A stretch of 45,048 nt of DNA from Tomitella cavernea (GCF_016599145.1 NZ_JAENKO010000038.1:1-45048); one strand, 5' to 3'; shown: positions 7,867 through 21,399, numbered from the stretch's first letter. Numbers and translations: made by a program. Notes: generated by a model from the sequence alone, not told the origin.

Positions 7867-8841
7867 TCAGGTGCCGATGCCGAGGTTGAGCGCCGTGAGC
7901 ACGGTGCCGTCGGACCGTTTGCTCACGGACAGTCCGGTGGGGTCGTAGATCGTGTCCGCATCGTTGCGGGTGTCCCGGGTGCCGCGCAGCGAGTACGGCG
8001 CGGTATCGCTGTAGACGGCGTCGGTGAGGCCGTCGTCGAAGTACAGCTGCGTGGTGAGCACCGTCTTCTTGTCGATATGCACCTTGATGTGCACGTGCAC
8101 GGCCCGCCCGCTGTACCAGCCCGGGAAGATCGACGTGAACCGGACGATCCCGTCCGCGCCGGTGACCTGGGCGCCGCGCAGGAACGTCGCTGTGCCCGAG
8201 GGTGTCGATTCCACATCGCCCGCGCTGTAGCCGCCGTCGGAGACGGGGCCCGAGGCGGGCGCGCCGCCGGAGTCGAAGGCGGGCGGGACTGGCGGCGCGC
8301 CGGACGGCCCGGGGCCCGCACCCTCGCCTCCCGGAGGCGGTCCCGGGGGAGCGCCGGAGCCCGGCGCGCCGAACCCGTTGCGGAACCCCGAGTACACGCC
8401 CATCGCGTCGCAGTGCCAGATTTCGACCACGGCGTTCTGCACGCCGCCGGCGGAGGGGTCGGCGGCGCACTGCGCGAGGTCCTGCACCCGCAGTGCGAGC
8501 TCCATCGGCATCCCGGCGCGGTCCTCGCGGATGTCGCTGCGGATCGAGTCGACGTCGAACCAGTACGGCCCCTGCGTCTCCTCGGTGGTCATCACGCACT
8601 GCGGTGCGGAGGCGAGCATCGCCGACAGCCGGTCATCGATGCTGCCGGTGGCCGCACCGGTGCCCGCCGCCGCTGTACCGGTGGCCTCGGCGGGGCCCGC
8701 CGCCTGCGACCCGCACGCCGCGAGCAGGCCTGTCGCCCCGAGCAGGCCGCTGAGGCCGAGCGCGCGCCGCCGGGTGAACCGCGCACCCGGCGCGGTCGAG
8801 CGGGGGTCCACCCCGCGGTGGTGATGGCCGGGCTTCGGCAT
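7867..8841 (-). CDS. Tat-exported lipoprotein, intradiol ring-cleavage dioxygenase
   Basis: A 324-residue extracytoplasmic dioxygenase of the intradiol (protocatechuate/catechol) family, which opens catechol rings with non-haem Fe(III). The N-terminus has a twin-arginine signal (FTRRRALGLSGLLGATG) ending in a lipobox LLAAC, so the mature protein should be lipid-anchored outside. Iron-ligand candidates are the Tyr in GPYWFD, the Tyr in FPGWYSGR and the two His in VHVHIKV. A Pro/Gly-rich insertion of about 50 residues (roughly 165-215) splits the catalytic domain. The ATG at 8841 has AAGGAG 6 nt upstream; the longer open frame upstream of it is not coding. Secreted intradiol enzymes are known in actinobacteria, but their substrates are poorly defined. 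Confidence 0.9.
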   Translation of the reverse strand: MPKPGHHHRGVDPRSTAPGARFTRRRALGLSGLLGATGLLAACGSQAAGPAEATGTAAAGTGAATGSIDDRLSAMLASAPQCVMTTEETQGPYWFDVDSIRSDIREDRAGMPMELALRVQDLAQCAADPSAGGVQNAVVEIWHCDAMGVYSGFRNGFGAPGSGAPPGPPPGGEGAGPGPSGAPPVPPAFDSGGAPASGPVSDGGYSAGDVESTPSGTATFLRGAQVTGADGIVRFTSIFPGWYSGRAVHVHIKVHIDKKTVLTTQLYFDDGLTDAVYSDTAPYSLRGTRDTRNDADTIYDPTGLSVSKRSDGTVLTALNLGIGT

Positions 8842-8895
8842 CGGCACTCCTTCCGGTCCGTCGCCGCGCGCCGACTCCGGGGCCGGGGGCGGCGA

Positions 8896-8911
8896 TGTTC
8901 CCCGTGAAACA
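8896..8911. other. parS-like 16-mer
   Basis: TGTTCCCCGTGAAACA differs at one position (A to C at position 7) from the ParB-binding consensus TGTTNCACGTGAAACA. It lies in the 231-bp divergent gap between the dioxygenase and the unknown gene at 9073. With a mismatch in the core, ParB binding is uncertain. Confidence 0.35.
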
Positions 8912-9072
8912 TCGAGGCGGGCGCTCTGTACACGCGAGTCGCCGAGCCCGGTCCTGCGGCGTATGCGGCCGATGCCGGAACGATAACGCGGGGAATTCGC
9001 AACCGACTGTGCGCAGGCTGTGAGCAACCTGTGAGAAAAGCGGTTCCGGCAGACTTCTGACAGACTGCAGCG

Positions 9073-9669
9073 ATGATCGTCCCCGCGGTGTTCGACGCCG
9101 TGCAGTACTCGTACTCGCTGCCCCCGGCCGTGGGTGAGCGCGTGTGCTGGGAACTGGCTTGGAATGAGTCGATGGGACGGCGGTGGAGCGCGCTGCAGCC
9201 GGGGTGGCGCGTCACTACGGCATTGCGGCCCGCGGACGAGGATCCGGTGATGATGTTGGGTGGCCGCGACATGCAGGAGCGCGTCGCGGTGCAACCGTCG
9301 ATCGCGTCCAGCGGCGGCCTCCGGGTCCGGTATGAGACGGCGGACCCCGTCCCTCTGTCGTTGACGATGCACGGCGCGGTGCGGGTGCTGGCCACGACGA
9401 ACCCCCGGCCAGGCAGGCGTGACGCACTCCCACCGACCCCCGGGTTCGCGACGTTCGGCGAGGTGACGCGGCTGCGCCTCGTGTCGATGCTCATCGACTG
9501 GGAGCTCAAGCGCGAGGGCTGGATCGGGATGGAGCCGGTGCCGGGCGCGGAATGGATCTATGAGCTCGCGGAGCCGCCGTCGACTCTGCATCACTATCGG
9601 CCCCCTGGCGAAGACACCGCGGCCGTGCGCAACGAGGTGCTGCTGGTCGACCTTGCGGTGCCCGACTGA
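9073..9669 (+). CDS. Uncharacterised protein, 198 aa
   Basis: I do not recognise this protein. It is a 198-residue soluble protein without signal peptide or transmembrane segment, rich in Pro, Arg and Trp, with a predicted beta-rich N-terminal half (AVQYSYSLPPAVGERVCWEL) and a helix around residues 135-150 (RLRLVSMLIDWELKREGW). The frame is bounded by a divergent gene on the left and a terminator on the right, and its codon use is normal for the region, which supports it being real. No Shine-Dalgarno is clear; CAGACT lies 6 nt before the ATG, a weak leaderless-type -10. Function unknown. Confidence 0.75.
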   Translation: MIVPAVFDAVQYSYSLPPAVGERVCWELAWNESMGRRWSALQPGWRVTTALRPADEDPVMMLGGRDMQERVAVQPSIASSGGLRVRYETADPVPLSLTMHGAVRVLATTNPRPGRRDALPPTPGFATFGEVTRLRLVSMLIDWELKREGWIGMEPVPGAEWIYELAEPPSTLHHYRPPGEDTAAVRNEVLLVDLAVPD

Positions 9670-9675
9670 AGGCAA

Positions 9676-9705
9676 CGGCCCCGGGAACCGAGATCCCCGG
9701 GGCCG
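9676..9705. terminator. Bidirectional hairpin terminator
   Basis: A perfect 10-bp GC-rich inverted repeat (9676-9685 with 9696-9705) and a 10-nt loop lie between the convergent unknown gene (stop 9669) and the acyl-CoA carboxylase (stop 9723). It can serve both. Confidence 0.75.
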
Positions 9706-9722
9706 CCGCTATGCGGACGCCG

Positions 9723-15377
<5,655 letters not shown>

Positions 15378-15793
15378 CTGAACCATCGCTCTCGTCGTCG
15401 CCCTGTCCTGGTCCCGCATGGCGGGTGTGCTGTGCTCGTCCCCGTCGGCAGCCCCCCGCCGTGCTCCGCAGGATCGCCTGCGGGCCCGCCGGCGGCCGCG
15501 CTCCCGCGGCCGGTGCAGCCGTCCGCGCGCTCCCGCCATTGTCCGGGATCCGCTCGCCGTCGACGGCGTATCGGCCCCTCCCGCCGGGGCACTGGAATGC
15601 GGCAGGGCCGGGCTGCCGGCGCGGGAGGCCACATCAATAATGCACATTCCCGTGGCGCGTGTCATATCTGAGTCCGATTGCGCAATCGGCACCGCAACGC
15701 GTTCGATATCGGCGTGGGGCGGGTGCCGCGGACTGCGTCAAGAATGTCTGTGAACTGCCATCGCGGCTGGGTCCGACGGGTTTCGGAATCGCC

Positions 15794-15871
15794 TACCAAT
15801 GGGTAACGGAATTGCTACCGGTAGGTACGAGATTCGTTACCGACGGGTATCGGACGGCGTACCCGTCGGTA
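15794..15871. promoter_or_regulatory. Array of TACC-N4-GGTA palindromes, candidate operators
   Basis: Three perfect 12-mers of the form TACC-N4-GGTA occur at 15794-15805 (N4 = AATG), 15838-15849 (GACG) and 15860-15871 (CGTC), and an N0 version TACCGGTA occurs at 15816-15823. Centres of the three are 44 and 22 bp apart, about four and two helical turns. The last two are also arms of one larger inverted repeat. The size fits dimeric TetR-type repressors; the protein is not encoded in the window as far as I can tell. Confidence 0.6.
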
Positions 15872-15980
15872 GCGATTCCGGTACTGTAATAGACGACACA
15901 TCGCGGGTTCGGCCGGTGCACCGAACAGCCCGGATGCGGATGTCCGATACGCCCCGCCAGGCCCCGGCACGGCCCCGGGC

Positions 15981-16007
15981 ATGCCCGGCCGCCCGCCGGC
16001 CGGGCAT
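15981..16007. promoter_or_regulatory. 10-bp inverted repeat abutting the PLP-gene -10 box
   Basis: ATGCCCGGCC (15981-15990) pairs with GGCCGGGCAT (15998-16007) around a 7-nt loop. Its last base is the first base of the TAGATT hexamer, so it covers the -35 region. It may be an operator or a DNA/RNA hairpin. Confidence 0.45.
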
Positions 16008-16012
16008 AGATT
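16007..16012 (+). promoter_or_regulatory. Leaderless -10 box for the PLP enzyme gene
   Basis: TAGATT ends 6 nt before the GTG at 16019, and there is no Shine-Dalgarno, so transcription probably starts at or beside the start codon. Confidence 0.55.
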
Positions 16013-16018
16013 GGGTGC

Positions 16019-17314
16019 GTGAACGCCGACGATCCCGCTGCCCCTGATGCTGTCGCCCCTGCTGCCGCCTCCGGCCCCGCCGCTCCCGTAGTGCCGCGGG
16101 ACGCCCGGCACTACGGATCCGGGACGATGCCGCCGGACGCGCAGGCCGGGCCGATGACCACGGCGGTGCACGTGGGCAACGAGATCGACGGCGGCACGGG
16201 CGCGGTGCGCACCCCGCTGGTGCTGGCCAACTCCTACGCCCTGCCCTACGACCCGTCGCAGATGAGCTGGTCGGGCACCGACGTGCCGTTCTATACCCGC
16301 AACAGCGGCGTCAACCAGCTGGCGCTGCAACGCAAGCTGGCCGCGCTCGAGGGGGCGGAGGACGCGGTGGTGCTGGCCAGCGGCGTCGCCGCGCTGCATG
16401 GCATCTTCTTCGCGCACCTCCAAGCGGGCGACCACGTAGTAGTGGCGGACGTGAGCTACGAGGCGATCTTCCGGCTGTTCTCCGACTTGCTGCCACGCAA
16501 GTACGGCATCCGGGCCGACTTCGTCGACGCGTCGGACCTGCAGGCCGTGCGCGCGGCGATCCGGCCGAACACGCGGCTCGTGCACCTGGAGACGCCCGCC
16601 AACCCCACCACCAAGATCACCGACGTCGCCGCAGTATCGGCCATCGCGCACGAGGCCGGCGCGCTCGTCTCGGTCGACTCCACGTTCGCCACGCCGCTCC
16701 TGCTGCGGCCGCTGGAACTGGGCGCCGACTTCGCGGTGCACTCGCTCACCAAGTACATCAACGGGCACGGCGACGCGATGGGCGGCGCGGTGCTGGGGTC
16801 GCGCGCGCTGATCGAGCCGATCAAGGCGGACGCGATGGTGGACGTCGGCGGCGTGATCAGCCCGTTCAACGCGTGGCTGATCGGACGCGGGGCGACCACC
16901 CTGCCGCTGCGCATGCGGCAGCACTGCGCCAACGCGCAGGCGGTGGCCGAACTGCTCGAGGCGGACGAGCGGGTCGCCTACGTGTACTACCCGGGGCTGG
17001 CGTCGCACCCGCAGCACGCGTTGGCCGCGCGGCAGATGCGCGGCGGATTCGGCGGGATGCTGGCCTTCGCGGTCGACGGCGACTCCGACGCGCAGAACCG
17101 GTTCGTCTCCCACCTGCGCATCGTCACCTCGGCGGTGTCGCTGGGCCACGACGAGTCGCTGATCGTGCACGTCTCCGGCGACGGCCCGCGGACGGCGCCG
17201 TACCCGGAGGAGTTCCGGAAGTACGGTCACCTGCGGTTCTCGGCCGGAATCGAGGATACCGAGGACCTGGTGGACGACATGCGCCGCGCGCTGGACGCCA
17301 CCGTCGAGGCCTGA
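16019..17314 (+). CDS. Cys/Met-metabolism PLP-dependent enzyme
   Basis: A 431-residue member of the cystathionine gamma-synthase/gamma-lyase/methionine gamma-lyase family (fold type I). Visible marks are PFYTRNSGVNQLALQRKLA, the cofactor-stacking VLASGVAALHGIFFAHL region, the VDSTFATPLLLRPLELGADF segment, and the Schiff-base Lys in HSLTKYINGHGDAMGG. The first 35 residues are an Ala/Pro-rich extension. The GTG start at 16019 is supported by a TAGATT hexamer 6 nt upstream. Whether it cleaves methionine or cystathionine, or forms cystathionine, cannot be told from motifs alone. It is divergent from the acyl-CoA carboxylase. Methionine gamma-lyase would yield 2-oxobutyrate and hence propionyl-CoA, a possible carboxylase substrate; that link is speculative. 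Confidence 0.9.
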   Translation: MNADDPAAPDAVAPAAASGPAAPVVPRDARHYGSGTMPPDAQAGPMTTAVHVGNEIDGGTGAVRTPLVLANSYALPYDPSQMSWSGTDVPFYTRNSGVNQLALQRKLAALEGAEDAVVLASGVAALHGIFFAHLQAGDHVVVADVSYEAIFRLFSDLLPRKYGIRADFVDASDLQAVRAAIRPNTRLVHLETPANPTTKITDVAAVSAIAHEAGALVSVDSTFATPLLLRPLELGADFAVHSLTKYINGHGDAMGGAVLGSRALIEPIKADAMVDVGGVISPFNAWLIGRGATTLPLRMRQHCANAQAVAELLEADERVAYVYYPGLASHPQHALAARQMRGGFGGMLAFAVDGDSDAQNRFVSHLRIVTSAVSLGHDESLIVHVSGDGPRTAPYPEEFRKYGHLRFSAGIEDTEDLVDDMRRALDATVEA

Positions 17315-17447
17315 GTCGGGCACGTATGCTGCGAAACACGCCGCGCCACGCCGTCGGCCGGGGGAACATGCAGGTGACGGTGGTGTTCTGCACTTCGCCC
17401 GGGCACCCTGCGCCTGCAGAAGGGCACCGGCATAGGACAATCGTGGC

Positions 17448-19085
17448 GTGAGGAGGACATCGACGGTGGGAACCCGGGGGAGCAGGCGCCGCGCGCTGGC
17501 AGTACTGGCGGTGGCGGCGGCGCTGGTGGCGGGCCTTGTCGCGTGTGCGGACACCCCGTCGTCGGCGGAGAACATCGTCCGGCAGTTCACGGCGTCGATG
17601 AACAGCCGCAATGCGGCGTCGGCCGCCAATCTCACCGACAATCCCGCGGCCGCGCGCCCGGTGATCGAGCAGATGCTCGCCGGCCTTCCGGCCGAGGACA
17701 TCGACTATTCGATCGAGCAGGTGGCGACCACCGGCGGCCGGTCCGGCAATGTCAGCCTCGAGGCCAAGTGGGACTTCGGCGACGGCCGCACCTGGCGGTA
17801 CACCACCGACGGGCAACTCACCCAGCTTTCGATCGGCTGGCGGCTGGTGTGGTCGCCGGGCCTGATGGTGCCCAATCTGGGTGTGGGTCAGACGGTGCAC
17901 CTAGGCCGCACCGACGCCGCGCCCCCCACGGTGCTCGACGCCGCGGGCGCGCCCTACATGCAGGAACAGAACGTGCACGAGGTGCGCTTGGATCCGGCGA
18001 AGGTGCGCGACCCGGCGGAGACCGCCCGCAGGCTCGCCGCGGCGCTCGCTCCGGTGGCGCCGCTGGTCACCGACGCCGCGCTCACCTCCAAGCTCGCGGA
18101 CGCGCAGGGCAAGACAGTGGACGTGGTGGCGCTGCGCGACGGCGACTACGCGGTGCTCAAGAGCACCCTGGACTCGATCCCGGGCGTCGTGGTGGCGGAG
18201 GAGCCGCAGCTGGTGCTGGTCAACAGGCTGGCCACCTCGCCGGTCACCTCGGCGATCGCCGCGCGGTGGCAGGCCAGCCGCGACGCCACCGCGGGGTGGG
18301 AGGTCACCATCAACGACCCGGACGGCACCCGCCACCGGGTCGCCGGGGAACAGGGGCCTCCGCCGCCCGACCTGGCCACGTCCGTGGACCCGCACGTGCA
18401 GATCGCCGCGCGCAACGGGGTCGTGGGGGTGGGCCCGCCGGCGGCGCTCGTGGCGTTCCGGCCGTCCACCGGACAGCTGGTGGCCGTGGCGCAGAACAAC
18501 CAGGCGCAGCAGGAGGAGGGCATCGTCGCGCTCGAACAGGCCGACGAGCCGGGCGTGATCTTCCAGGCGTTCCTGGACGCCGCGGGGGTGGACCCGGAGG
18601 ACGAGGACGCGGTCGCGAACGCGGCGCGCCAGCTCGGCATCGGCGTCGACATCCCGGTGCCCGGACTCGACGTGAGCACCGGGAGCGCGGGCGACGACGG
18701 TGTCACCGCCACCACCTACGGAATGGCGGTGGCGGCCGCGACCATCTCGGTGGGCGCGCTGCCGCATCCGGTGCTGTTCGCCGGTGACGCGGGGAGCCCG
18801 CAGGGCGACCCGCCGGCGCTGCCTGGAGAACTGCGCGACAAGTACCGCGCAATGATGCACGAGTCCGTGCAGACGGGCGCGCTGACGTCGCTCAAGCGCC
18901 ACGAAGGCCTCGATGCGCTGACGGGGCAGGTCGTCAGCACCAGGCCCAACCCGCCCAGCTGGCTCATCGGCATCAAGGGCGACCTGGCCTTCGCCGTCTA
19001 CGTGGCGTCCACCGACGGAGCCTCCAACGCGGTGATCGTGGCCGACCAGTTCCTGCGGTGGCTGGAGCAGCCGCCGTCGGAGTAG
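17448..19085 (+). CDS. Penicillin-binding protein-like lipoprotein, catalytically degenerate
   Basis: A 545-residue lipoprotein of the MecA-N/class B PBP architecture (compare M. tuberculosis Rv2864c). A signal peptide ends in a lipobox (VAGLVAC). Then come an NTF2-like MecA-N domain (about 40-155), a PBP dimerisation domain (about 160-330) and a transpeptidase-like domain (about 335-540). The site where active enzymes have PPGSTFK reads EPGVIFQ (Val370 and Gln373 replace the catalytic Ser and Lys), and the KTG box reads LTG (Leu491). It should bind no penicillin and act non-enzymatically. The start is GTG 17448 (GACAAT 6 nt upstream, leaderless type) or GTG 17466 with AGGAGG 9 nt upstream; that Shine-Dalgarno lies in codons 2-3 of the longer form. 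Confidence 0.88.
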   Translation: MRRTSTVGTRGSRRRALAVLAVAAALVAGLVACADTPSSAENIVRQFTASMNSRNAASAANLTDNPAAARPVIEQMLAGLPAEDIDYSIEQVATTGGRSGNVSLEAKWDFGDGRTWRYTTDGQLTQLSIGWRLVWSPGLMVPNLGVGQTVHLGRTDAAPPTVLDAAGAPYMQEQNVHEVRLDPAKVRDPAETARRLAAALAPVAPLVTDAALTSKLADAQGKTVDVVALRDGDYAVLKSTLDSIPGVVVAEEPQLVLVNRLATSPVTSAIAARWQASRDATAGWEVTINDPDGTRHRVAGEQGPPPPDLATSVDPHVQIAARNGVVGVGPPAALVAFRPSTGQLVAVAQNNQAQQEEGIVALEQADEPGVIFQAFLDAAGVDPEDEDAVANAARQLGIGVDIPVPGLDVSTGSAGDDGVTATTYGMAVAAATISVGALPHPVLFAGDAGSPQGDPPALPGELRDKYRAMMHESVQTGALTSLKRHEGLDALTGQVVSTRPNPPSWLIGIKGDLAFAVYVASTDGASNAVIVADQFLRWLEQPPSE

Positions 19086-19144
19086 GCCACGCCGGGTGGC
19101 AGGTGGTCAATGCCCGGGCCGGCCTCCGGTGCTGGGGAAGGTGC

Positions 19145-20065
19145 TCAGTGTTCGGGCAGGTATTGGGGCAGCCGTGACCGCCGGGCCTGATTGACCAGGT
19201 CGCCGGCGGGGCCGCCGAGGGTGCGCGGCGAGCGCCACACCGCGCGCAGCGTCCGGCGCAAGTCCAGGTCCTGCACCTGGACCTCGTGCAGCACGCCGCT
19301 GGCGATCCACGGCGCGGTGGCCAGTGTCGACAGGACCGCGGGGCCCACGCCCGCGAGCACGCTGGTGCGCACGGCCGCGCTGCTGCCCAGCTCCAGCAGC
19401 GGGGCGGGCCGCGGGAAGTCGGCGAGCGCGACGTCCAGCGTCGTGCGTGTGCCCGAGCCGGCCTCGCGCACCACCAGCGGGGCCGCGGCCAGCTCGGTGA
19501 CCGTGAGCGGCCGGCGCAGCCGGGCCCACCGGTGATCCGGGTGCACGATCACGGTGAGCCGGTCCTGGCCGACCACCGTCGTGTGCAGCCCCTTGGCGAC
19601 GTGTGGCGACTCGATGAAGCCGACGTCGTGCTCGCCCGCGAGTACCGCCGCCGCCACCTCCGTGGAGTTCTGCACGCGCAGGTGGACGCGCACGTCGGGG
19701 TGCTGTTCGCGGAATGCCCCCAGCCACGACGGCACCAGGTGCTCGGCGACGGTCATCGACGCGCCGATGCCCAGTTCGGATTCGCGCTCGCCGCGCAGGG
19801 CGGACGCGGCATCGAGCAGCCGCTCCGCGTCGGCCAGCAGCTCGCGGGCCCAGTGCGCGATCACCGTGCCCTGGGGCGTGAGCCGGGAACCGCGTGGGTT
19901 GCGGTCCAGCAGGGGCAGGCCCAGCCGTGTCTCGAGCCCGCGAAGCCGGCGCGTCGCATTGGGCTGGGCCATTCCGATGCGGCGCGCGGACGCGCCCAGG
20001 CTGCCGAGGTCGTCGATGCCGACGAGAAGCTCGAGCACCGTGAGGTCGGGCCACTCCTGCGTCAT
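19145..20065 (-). CDS. LysR-family regulator next to yeiH
   Basis: A 306-residue LysR protein. The N-terminal winged helix (residues 5-65) shows VGIDDLGSLGASARRIGMAQ followed by PNATRRLRGLETRLGL; the effector domain starts near residue 92 (LGIGASMTVAEHLVPSWL) and has the CysB/YeiE-like phosphate-type segment AGSGTRTTLD. It is divergent from the YeiH-family transporter 101 bp away, the common pairing in which the LysR protein controls yeiH. A TACGAT hexamer 6 nt before the ATG and the lack of a Shine-Dalgarno indicate a leaderless transcript. The effector may be a sulfur compound, by analogy with YeiE, but this is inference. Confidence 0.93.
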   Translation of the reverse strand: MTQEWPDLTVLELLVGIDDLGSLGASARRIGMAQPNATRRLRGLETRLGLPLLDRNPRGSRLTPQGTVIAHWARELLADAERLLDAASALRGERESELGIGASMTVAEHLVPSWLGAFREQHPDVRVHLRVQNSTEVAAAVLAGEHDVGFIESPHVAKGLHTTVVGQDRLTVIVHPDHRWARLRRPLTVTELAAAPLVVREAGSGTRTTLDVALADFPRPAPLLELGSSAAVRTSVLAGVGPAVLSTLATAPWIASGVLHEVQVQDLDLRRTLRAVWRSPRTLGGPAGDLVNQARRSRLPQYLPEH

Positions 20066-20071
20066 GCGTCG

Positions 20072-20077
20072 ATCGTA
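20072..20077 (-). promoter_or_regulatory. Leaderless -10 box for the LysR gene
   Basis: TACGAT on the minus strand ends 6 nt before the ATG at 20065. Confidence 0.5.
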
Positions 20078-20166
20078 TGCCTCGACGTTAAGTCATGCTT
20101 CAACGATATGTGCTCATCCAGGTTTGGGGGCTACTGGAGGGGGCGGATCCGCAGCAACCTGGTGGC

Positions 20167-21330
20167 ATGACGCAAGCAGATGTGGATACCGGGGGCCGCG
20201 AGCCGGCGGACGCCACGCGCAGCACGGGCCCGAGCGCCGTGCGCGCCGACCGGACGGGCGAGGGCAAACCGCCCGTGGCGCAGCGCCTCGCGGCGTGGGG
20301 CCGTGACGCGCTGCCCGGGCTCGCCGTCGTGGCGGTGTGCACCGGCCTGGCGATGCTCATCGGCCGGTTCACCCCGACGGTGAGCCCCCTGCTCATCGCC
20401 ATCGTCCTGGGCGCAGTGATCGCCAACGTGGTCCCGCTGCCGCAGCGCATCGAGCCGGGCCTGACCTTCTCGGCCAAGCGGCTGCTGCGCGTCGGTGTCG
20501 CCCTGCTGGGGCTGCAACTGGTGGTCGGGGACATCTTCGACCTGGGCTGGGGTGTCATCGGGCTCATCGTGGCGGTCGTCGGCCTGGGCATCGTGTTCGG
20601 GATGTGGGCGGGGAAGCTGCTGGGGCTCACCTGGACCCAGCGCCTGCTGATCGCCTGCGGGTTCTCGATCTGCGGTGCAGCCGCAGTGGCCGCGGCCGAC
20701 GGCGTCGTCGACGCGGAGGAAGAAGAGACGATCACCGCCATCGCGCTCGTCGTCATCTTCGGCACGCTCATGATCCTGGCGATTCCGCTGCTCACCGACC
20801 TGACCGGGATCACCGACGAGCAGGGTGGCCTGTGGGCGGGCGCCTCGATCCACGAGGTGGCCCAGGTGGTGGCGGCCGGCGGGGCGATCGGCGGCGGCGC
20901 GCTGGCCGTGGCGGTCGTCGTCAAGCTGGGACGCGTGCTCATGCTCGCCCCCGTGCTCACGGCCATCGGGCTCATGCGCCGGCGGGCCGACCGGGCGCGG
21001 GCCGCCGCCGGAGATGCGGGCTCGGGGGCCGGCGACGACGTGACGGGCGATGCGCCTGCGGCGGTGAAGCGCCCGCCGCTGGTGCCGCTGTTCGTCGTGA
21101 TGTTCATCGTGTTCGTGGCGATCAGCTCGACGGGGATCCTGCCCGACCCGGTGCTCTCGGTGGGCAAGACCGTCGAGACCGCGCTGCTCACGGCCGCGAT
21201 GTTCGCGCTCGGCACCGGCGTGCGGGTGGCGACGATGAAAAAGGTGGGGCCCAAGCCGTTCGTTCTCGCCCTGGTGCAGACGGTCTTCGTCGCGGCTCTG
21301 TCGCTGGGCGGGGTGCTGATCCTGACCTGA
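20167..21330 (+). CDS. YeiH/UPF0324-family membrane transporter
   Basis: A 387-residue integral membrane protein of the YeiH family (putative sulfate or sulfonate-type exporter). About ten hydrophobic helices start near residue 40 (LAVVAVCTGLAMLIGRFTP). Family marks are SAKRLLRVGVALLGLQL, the CGFSICGAAAVAAADGVVDA segment and GLWAGASIHEVAQVVAAGGA. The N-terminal 35 residues are polar, and a charged Ala/Gly loop (about 280-305) interrupts the last helices. I took the ATG at 20167 (MTQADVD); the in-frame ATG at 20095 would reach into the LysR control region. Substrate unproven. Confidence 0.9.
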   Translation: MTQADVDTGGREPADATRSTGPSAVRADRTGEGKPPVAQRLAAWGRDALPGLAVVAVCTGLAMLIGRFTPTVSPLLIAIVLGAVIANVVPLPQRIEPGLTFSAKRLLRVGVALLGLQLVVGDIFDLGWGVIGLIVAVVGLGIVFGMWAGKLLGLTWTQRLLIACGFSICGAAAVAAADGVVDAEEEETITAIALVVIFGTLMILAIPLLTDLTGITDEQGGLWAGASIHEVAQVVAAGGAIGGGALAVAVVVKLGRVLMLAPVLTAIGLMRRRADRARAAAGDAGSGAGDDVTGDAPAAVKRPPLVPLFVVMFIVFVAISSTGILPDPVLSVGKTVETALLTAAMFALGTGVRVATMKKVGPKPFVLALVQTVFVAALSLGGVLILT

Positions 21331-21359
21331 GGGGCGCCGGCCGGAGCGGGGGTGGACGG

Positions 21360-21385
21360 GGTGCGGGGCCGGCCGGCCCCGCACC
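21360..21385. terminator. 26-bp perfect palindrome, bidirectional terminator
   Basis: A perfect GC-rich palindrome centred at 21372/21373 lies 30 bp after the YeiH stop and 15 bp before the 3' end of the convergent hydrolase gene. A CT-rich run follows on the plus strand. It would form a stem of about 11 bp with a tight loop in RNA from either direction. Confidence 0.7.
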
Positions 21386-21399
21386 GCCCTCTCTCTGTC

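Larger units (their letters stand above)
15378..16018. other. 641-bp non-coding control region
   Basis: No gene is supported between the divergent carboxylase and PLP-enzyme starts; the open frames here are Arg/Pro-rich shadows. Base composition drops from very GC-rich (15400-15630) to distinctly AT-richer (15630-15900). It holds a cluster of TACC/GGTA palindromes (15794-15871), a 10-bp inverted repeat (15981-16007) and a -10 hexamer for the PLP gene. A minus-strand promoter for the carboxylase is likely in the AT-richer part, but I cannot place it. Confidence 0.7.

Noticed and set aside
8842-9675. Upstream extension of the dioxygenase to a 602-codon frame
   Set aside because: It is antisense to the unknown gene at 9073, and the ATG at 8841 has both a ribosome site and an immediate Tat signal.
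15378-16018. Riboswitch or small gene in front of the PLP enzyme or the carboxylase
   Set aside because: I found no SAM, cobalamin or other riboswitch core I can recognise; the PLP gene appears leaderless, and open frames here are low-complexity.
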